NCBI RefSeq assembly: GCF_016863615.1
Contig: NZ_BOPF01000003.1
Location: 1 to 64,000, forward strand
Origin: Virgisporangium aliadipatigenens
GTDB lineage: Bacteria; Actinomycetota; Actinomycetes; Mycobacteriales; Micromonosporaceae
DNA length: 64,000 bases
Direction of reading: 5' to 3'
Shown here: one piece after another, positions 60,107 through 64,000 of the stretch
How the letters are laid out: every line of letters starts with the position of its first letter
Numbering within the stretch: position 1 is the first letter of the stretch
Made by a program: the position numbers and the translations under genes
The notes under the pieces: model-generated
What the model was told of the DNA's origin: nothing
Database searches by the model: none
The model's input: the letters and a program-made list of their open reading frames with translations, nothing else

Positions 60107-61006
60107 TCAGGCGGCCGTGAGCCGTCGCAGGGCGGCCCGGGCGGGTGGCCCCCAGCTCGGCTTCCCGCCGGGGCCGGCGTCCTCGGCGATGAGGATGCCA
60201 CCGACCGCCCGCACCACCGCCCAGCCGCGGGCGCGACGCACGGTGGCGTCGTCCGGACCCGGCCGGTAGGCCGCGAGGAACCGGTCGACGGCGCCGTCCG
60301 GCAACAGGAGCCACCCGGCGGAGAGGTCGTAGGCCGGATCGCCCGCGCAGAGGTCACCGAAGTCGATCACGCCGCAGAGCCCGCCGTCGGCGGTGAGAAC
60401 GTTCGCGGGATGCAGGTCGGCGTGCAGCCACACCGCCGGGCCGGTCCACGCGGGTGCGGCGACCGCGTCCTGCCAGACGGCCCGGACGGCATCGGGATCG
60501 GGGACGAGCCCCCGTTCGGCGGCCGCCGCCAGGCCCCGGGCGAATCCGTCGGCTCGTTCGGCCAACGGTCCACCGCGGTCGCGTCCGGCGGGCGCGTCGC
60601 CGGGAGCGGGCCGGTGCAGCACCGTCAGGAACGCGCCCAACGCCTCGGCCGCCGCCGCGCCGCGCACGAGCGGAGCGCGGTCGGCGGGTGTGCCCGGGAC
60701 CCAGGTGGTGACGATCCAGGGACGCGGGAACCGCGCGGACGGTTCGCCGAGCCGCTGCGGGACGGGAACCGGCAGGGGCAGGCGCGGGGCCAGCGACGGC
60801 AGCCACGCGTGTTCCTTGCGCAGGAGCGCGTCGGCGGAGTCCGTCGCCCAGGGGAGCCGGACGGCGAGGTCGTTCCCGAGGCGCCACAGTTGGTTGTCCC
60901 AGCCGCGGGCGCCCGGCCGGATGGGCCGGTCGGCGAGGTCGGGGTGCTGGTCGCGGAGCAGGTCCCGGACGAGTTCGGCGGTGACGGGTGGGCCGGCGTG
61001 GGTCAT
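60107..61006 (-). CDS. Aminoglycoside-phosphotransferase-like kinase (APH/ChoK fold)
   Basis: The protein has 299 residues. AVWLHADLHPANVLTADGGL gives the catalytic HxDLxxxN (Brenner) motif and CGVIDFGDLCAGDPAYDLSA the DFG-like metal-binding Asp. NQLWRLGNDLAVRLPW is the N-lobe. It phosphorylates a small molecule, perhaps an aminoglycoside, choline or sugar. Its start overlaps the stop of the upstream helical-repeat gene by four bases (ATGA). Confidence 0.9.
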   Translation of the reverse strand: MTHAGPPVTAELVRDLLRDQHPDLADRPIRPGARGWDNQLWRLGNDLAVRLPWATDSADALLRKEHAWLPSLAPRLPLPVPVPQRLGEPSARFPRPWIVTTWVPGTPADRAPLVRGAAAAEALGAFLTVLHRPAPGDAPAGRDRGGPLAERADGFARGLAAAAERGLVPDPDAVRAVWQDAVAAPAWTGPAVWLHADLHPANVLTADGGLCGVIDFGDLCAGDPAYDLSAGWLLLPDGAVDRFLAAYRPGPDDATVRRARGWAVVRAVGGILIAEDAGPGGKPSWGPPARAALRRLTAA

Positions 61007-62157
61007 GCGGAATCCGCCAACTCGTCGGCCTCCGTCTCGGCCGCCTCGGCGTCGGTGCGCAGCCCGATCGCACCGGCGATCTCGGCGAACCGGCGCAGGT
61101 GCGTGACGAGTGCCGTCCGGGCGTCGGCGGGATGTTCGGCGGCCCAGCGGCGGGTCTGCTCCAGCGCGGCGCGCTGTGCCTGCAGGGCGGCGCTGCGCTG
61201 TCCGCCGGCGTCCCAACGGGCCTCGGCCAGTTCGCCCCAGGCGATCGAGAGTGCGCGGGCGTCGTCGGACGCGTTCAGCCGCTCCAGCCGGGCCTCGACG
61301 CGCGTCACGCGGTCGCGGGCGGCGGCCCGGGCGAGTTCGGCGGGCGGGGTGGCTCCCGGGCGGGGCGGGATCCTGCGGCGGTCGCCGGTGAGCACCGCGA
61401 ACGCGGCGGCCAGGATCCAGCGGCGGCGCTGTCCACGCAGCAGGATCCGGCGCTGCTTCGCGATGGTGACGTCCAGCGGCGGCCGGTGGTCGGGGAGGGC
61501 GTGGTGGCGGTGCAGCAGTTCGAGCACCTCGAGGTAAATCCGGCGGCCGGCGGCGTTTCCCCGGGCGCTGGCGGCGACGTTCGGCAGCTCGCGACGGGCG
61601 TGCTCGGCCAGTTCCGCGGTGCGGCCGGCGGCGGCGAGCGCCTCGAAGAGCATGACGCCGGCCCGGTACCGGGTGTGCGACCACGGGTGTGCCGCCTCGT
61701 GCACGCCGCGCAGCAGCGGCACCGCCTCGTCGGCCCGGCCGTGCCGGAGCAGGAGCGCACAGTGCCGGAAAAGGAGCGGCCGCGCGGGCGGCGTTCCCCC
61801 GGAAAGCAGTCGGCCGGTCAGCGCCAACGCCTCGTCGGTGCGGCCGGCGAGGTCCAGGTGCGACGCGACGACCGCGAGGTCCGTCGCGTCGGCCGGATCC
61901 GTGGCCCGGTCGCGGTACGCGAGGGCCTCGTCGACGTCGCGGGCCGCTTCGGCCGTGCGGCCCCGCACGTGCAGGCACGCGGCCCGAACGGCGAGCGCCC
62001 TGGCCATCGCGGCCGGATACCGTCCGGCGACCGGCCGCAGCAGGTCGACGGCCCGGTCGGCCTCCTGGATCGCCCACGCGTGCTCGCCGATCCGGGAGAA
62101 CCGCATGGCCGACGCCTCGCGGCGTTGCGCCCGCCGCGTCAGCGGTGACCGCCCCAT
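61003..62157 (-). CDS. Tetratricopeptide-like helical repeat protein
   Basis: The protein has 384 residues, rich in 34-residue-type helical hairpins (AWAIQEADRAVDLLRPVAGR, ARALAVRAACLHVRGRTAEA, HLDLAGRTDEALALTGRLLS, LLRHGRADEAVPLLRGVHE). No N-terminal kinase, HTH or NTPase is present. It is co-translated with the APH-like kinase, a pairing that may regulate its activity. Function unknown. Confidence 0.75.
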   Translation of the reverse strand: MGRSPLTRRAQRREASAMRFSRIGEHAWAIQEADRAVDLLRPVAGRYPAAMARALAVRAACLHVRGRTAEAARDVDEALAYRDRATDPADATDLAVVASHLDLAGRTDEALALTGRLLSGGTPPARPLLFRHCALLLRHGRADEAVPLLRGVHEAAHPWSHTRYRAGVMLFEALAAAGRTAELAEHARRELPNVAASARGNAAGRRIYLEVLELLHRHHALPDHRPPLDVTIAKQRRILLRGQRRRWILAAAFAVLTGDRRRIPPRPGATPPAELARAAARDRVTRVEARLERLNASDDARALSIAWGELAEARWDAGGQRSAALQAQRAALEQTRRWAAEHPADARTALVTHLRRFAEIAGAIGLRTDAEAAETEADELADSA

Positions 62158-62213
62158 CGGCCAAGGGTAATGCGTCGAGACGACCCGCCCGTCGCGGTAA
62201 CGGAGGCGGCCGC

Positions 62214-63032
62214 TCAGGCGACGAAGCGGGTCCGCCGGCGCCGGTGCAGCACGAACAGGACGGCACCGAGCCCGGTGAGCACGAGGCCCGCGCCGGCCAT
62301 CAGCGGAATGTCGCTACCGGTCACCGGCAGGCCGGGCGACGCCGGGCGCGACGCGGTCGGGGTGACGACGGCGGTGGGGGAGGCCGACGCGGCGGCCGAC
62401 GGCGACGGCGACGCCGGACCGGACACCGACGGCGACGGGCTCGGCGTCTCCTGCGCGGTCGGCCGGAACACCAGGTCCAGCCAGTAGTTGTCGTGCCCCG
62501 GCGACACCTGGTCGGGGAAACCCGCGCCGCTGTGGTAGAGCGAACCCGCCGGCGGGATGTGCAGCGGCCCCGAGTCGAGGCCCCGCTCGACGAACGTGCC
62601 GCGGCTGAGCGAGTAGAAGCCCGCGCCGGTGTGGTACGAGGCGACGTAGTCGGTGTGCGCCTTGATGGCCACCGGCTCGGCGAAGGCGACGGTCTGCCAG
62701 CCGGTCGCGGTCTCGTTCTTGAACGTCGCCGTCGCCAGCAGAACGCCGTCGATCGTCCACAGTGAACCGGTGTGCTCGCCGGTGTTTTTGGCGCCCTTGT
62801 AGAAACGCAGTTTCGTGATGGTGCCGTCCTCGTCGGACGTGAACCGGAAACCCAAGTCGTACGCGTTGGAATCCTCGAAACTGGCAATTTCGGGTGTGTC
62901 CGAATTGGTGAAGAAACTGACCGTCCGGTCGGCCGCCGAAACCGGTGGGGCCGTCAGCGTCAGCGCCGCCACGCAGGCCACCGCGCCGGCTGCACCGGCC
63001 ACGCGCATTCCCACCCGCAAGCGTCCGCCCAT
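62214..63032 (-). CDS. Secreted DUF4082 protein with LPXTG cell-wall anchor
   Basis: The protein has 272 residues. A Sec signal (AGAVACVAALTLTAPPVSAA) is followed by DUF4082 (FFTNSDTPEIASFEDSNAYD, DLGFRFTSDEDGTITKLRFY, WQTVAFAEPVAIKAHTDYVA), a carbohydrate-binding-like jelly roll. A Ser/Pro/Ala linker leads to LPVTG, a hydrophobic stretch (LMAGAGLVLTGLGAVLFVL) and HRRRR: the complete sortase signal. A ribosome site (AAAGGGAC) precedes ATG 63032. It should be covalently anchored to peptidoglycan. Confidence 0.9.
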   Translation of the reverse strand: MGGRLRVGMRVAGAAGAVACVAALTLTAPPVSAADRTVSFFTNSDTPEIASFEDSNAYDLGFRFTSDEDGTITKLRFYKGAKNTGEHTGSLWTIDGVLLATATFKNETATGWQTVAFAEPVAIKAHTDYVASYHTGAGFYSLSRGTFVERGLDSGPLHIPPAGSLYHSGAGFPDQVSPGHDNYWLDLVFRPTAQETPSPSPSVSGPASPSPSAAASASPTAVVTPTASRPASPGLPVTGSDIPLMAGAGLVLTGLGAVLFVLHRRRRTRFVA

Positions 63033-63130
63033 TGTAAGTCCCTTTCACCTTTTCGTGAGCGCGGTAAAGGTAGCCGAAAGAAACGGGTGTGGCTAGACGG
63101 GCCAATGAATCGGAAGATAACGCATTCGCA

Positions 63131-64000
63131 TCAGGAAACGAGCAACGTCACTGCTATCGGGGCGTGGTCGGAGGCGGTGGTGGTGCCGACCGACGGTTCG
63201 CTCGCGGTGAGCCCGCCGCGCGCGAGTACGTGGTCGATCTCCTCGGTCGGCCGATCGGCCGAGAACGTCCGAAGTGGACGGAACGCGGCCAGCGAATCGC
63301 CGTAGCCGTTCTCGGCGAACGCGCGCATCGATTCGTCGCCGGGGTGGATGTTCAGGTCGCCGGCGATGACGGTCGGGCGGTCGCCGCCGAACCGCGTCGC
63401 GAACTCGCTGATCTCGCGCACCTGCACCAGCGGCGGCCGGCCGGGAGGCGGCTGGATGTGCGTGGCGACGACGGCGATCTCCCGCCCGCCGACGCGCACC
63501 ACGACACCCAGCGCCTGGGCGCCGGTCGGTGCGCCGTCCGGGCTCAGGCGCACGGACTCGCGCGCGGCGACCAGCAGGTCGGTCAGGACGGCGTCGCCCC
63601 AGACCGGATCGGCGGCCGGCGCGAACGAGTACCGCATGCCGAGCCGCCGCGCGAGGACGGCCAGCGTGTCGTGGCCGCCGTTCAGCAGCCAGGCGCGGTC
63701 CACCTCGGAAAGCACCACCACGTCGGGGCGTTCGCGGCGCACCGCGCGGACCACGGCGTCCGGGTCGAACGTGCCGTCGAGCCCGAAGCCCATCCGGATG
63801 TTGTAGGCGACCAGGCGCAGCGACCGCGCGTCCGGCCGTTCGACGGGAGCCGGCGGCGATCCGGCCAGGAAGACCAGGATCCCGACGAAGGCGGGCAGCA
63901 GCGCGGAGGACCACCTGAGGTCCCGCTCGTCGACGTGATCGCCCTTGCCGGCGAACCGCAGGGCGCGCAGCGCGACGTAGCCGGCGACGGCGACCGGCAC
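63131..64000 (-). CDS. Endonuclease/exonuclease/phosphatase (EEP) family protein, N-terminus cut by window edge
   Basis: At least 289 residues. Hydrophobic segments near the visible N-terminus (LLPAFVGILVFLAGSP) suggest membrane attachment. SLRLVAYNIRMG, VVVLSEVDR, TVIAGDLNIHPGD and ASDHAPIAVTLL are the EEP motifs (Asn, Glu, Asp/Asn, Asp-His). The catalytic domain probably faces outside. The gene continues beyond 64000, so the start is unknown. Confidence 0.88.
   Translation of the reverse strand: MPVAVAGYVALRALRFAGKGDHVDERDLRWSSALLPAFVGILVFLAGSPPAPVERPDARSLRLVAYNIRMGFGLDGTFDPDAVVRAVRRERPDVVVLSEVDRAWLLNGGHDTLAVLARRLGMRYSFAPAADPVWGDAVLTDLLVAARESVRLSPDGAPTGAQALGVVVRVGGREIAVVATHIQPPPGRPPLVQVREISEFATRFGGDRPTVIAGDLNIHPGDESMRAFAENGYGDSLAAFRPLRTFSADRPTEEIDHVLARGGLTASEPSVGTTTASDHAPIAVTLLVS

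Noticed and set aside
1-64000. CRISPR arrays, rRNA and tRNA genes, prophage
   Set aside because: None was recognised on a full read of both strands; regular spaced repeats were not seen.

Overview
This is a GC-rich, densely coding actinomycete chromosome segment. The evidence is ECF sigma factors with SnoaL-like tails, DUF1707 and DUF2510 proteins, frequent GTG starts, ATGA/GTGA overlaps, an archaeal/eukaryotic-type (type 3) ProRS, and a LamG/RHS secreted pair of the kind common in filamentous Actinobacteria. A Micromonosporaceae- or Pseudonocardiaceae-like source is a guess from style, not proven. I saw no rRNA, tRNA, CRISPR array or prophage.

Layout. (1) 1-4713: small regulatory and stress genes. 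A YCII-family gene is coupled to an XRE/MmyB-like regulator, which is divergent from two SRPBCC genes across a perfect inverted repeat. A SigX5/SigG-like ECF sigma factor, a VOC protein and a TfoX_N-DUF2461 fusion follow. (2) 4714-19416: an accessory island. A 1.5-kaa secreted FG-GAP/LamG protein diverges from a 2.3-kaa RHS polymorphic toxin that has a Hint processing domain and a zinc-Cys nuclease-like tip. A Suppressor-of-fused (SUFU) immunity gene overlaps the toxin stop by one base. A frameshifted IS5-like transposase and a degraded DUF222/HNH (13E12-type) gene come next. A 23-bp near-identical direct repeat brackets the island. (3) 19536-35873: housekeeping and small paralogous genes: proS, a nucleotidyltransferase, an MFS exporter with its divergent TetR, acetyltransferase, ArsR regulators, a YbaK-type deacylase, Hsp20 under a CIRCE operator, a solitary protein resembling contractile-injection-associated proteins, a metallophosphoesterase, a DppA-like peptidase and a lipoprotein. 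(4) 35997-41492: a STAND ATPase divergent from a DUF2510 protein, then an ECF41/SigJ-like sigma factor with a flavodoxin-like oxidoreductase. (5) 41526-54373: a 12.8-kb catabolic cluster built around an IclR regulator. Leftward it encodes an ABC ATPase, permease, HpcH/HpaI aldolase and SDR. Rightward it encodes a DUF6282 metal-hydrolase-like protein, a bicupin, a substrate-binding lipoprotein, an LLM flavin-dependent oxidoreductase, a thiolase, both subunits of a 3-oxoacid CoA-transferase, an aldehyde dehydrogenase and an NTF2-like protein. Two similar palindromes lie in the divergent promoter. (6) 54443-64000: HEAT-repeat protein, methyltransferase, DinB, a TetR/hemerythrin/SDR cassette with a perfect 20-bp operator, GNAT, an APH-like kinase coupled to a tetratricopeptide-like protein, an LPXTG-anchored DUF4082 protein and a partial EEP-family phosphatase/nuclease.

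How the genes work together. The catabolic cluster reads as a complete uptake-to-central-metabolism route: import, flavin oxygenation, hydrolysis, aldol cleavage, semialdehyde oxidation, CoA activation, and thiolysis to acetyl-CoA plus an acyl-CoA. Its substrate is not evident, and it is the best candidate here for an undescribed system. The RHS/Hint/nuclease toxin with SUFU immunity is a contact- or secretion-dependent competition module. Several short regulator-target pairs carry readable operators.
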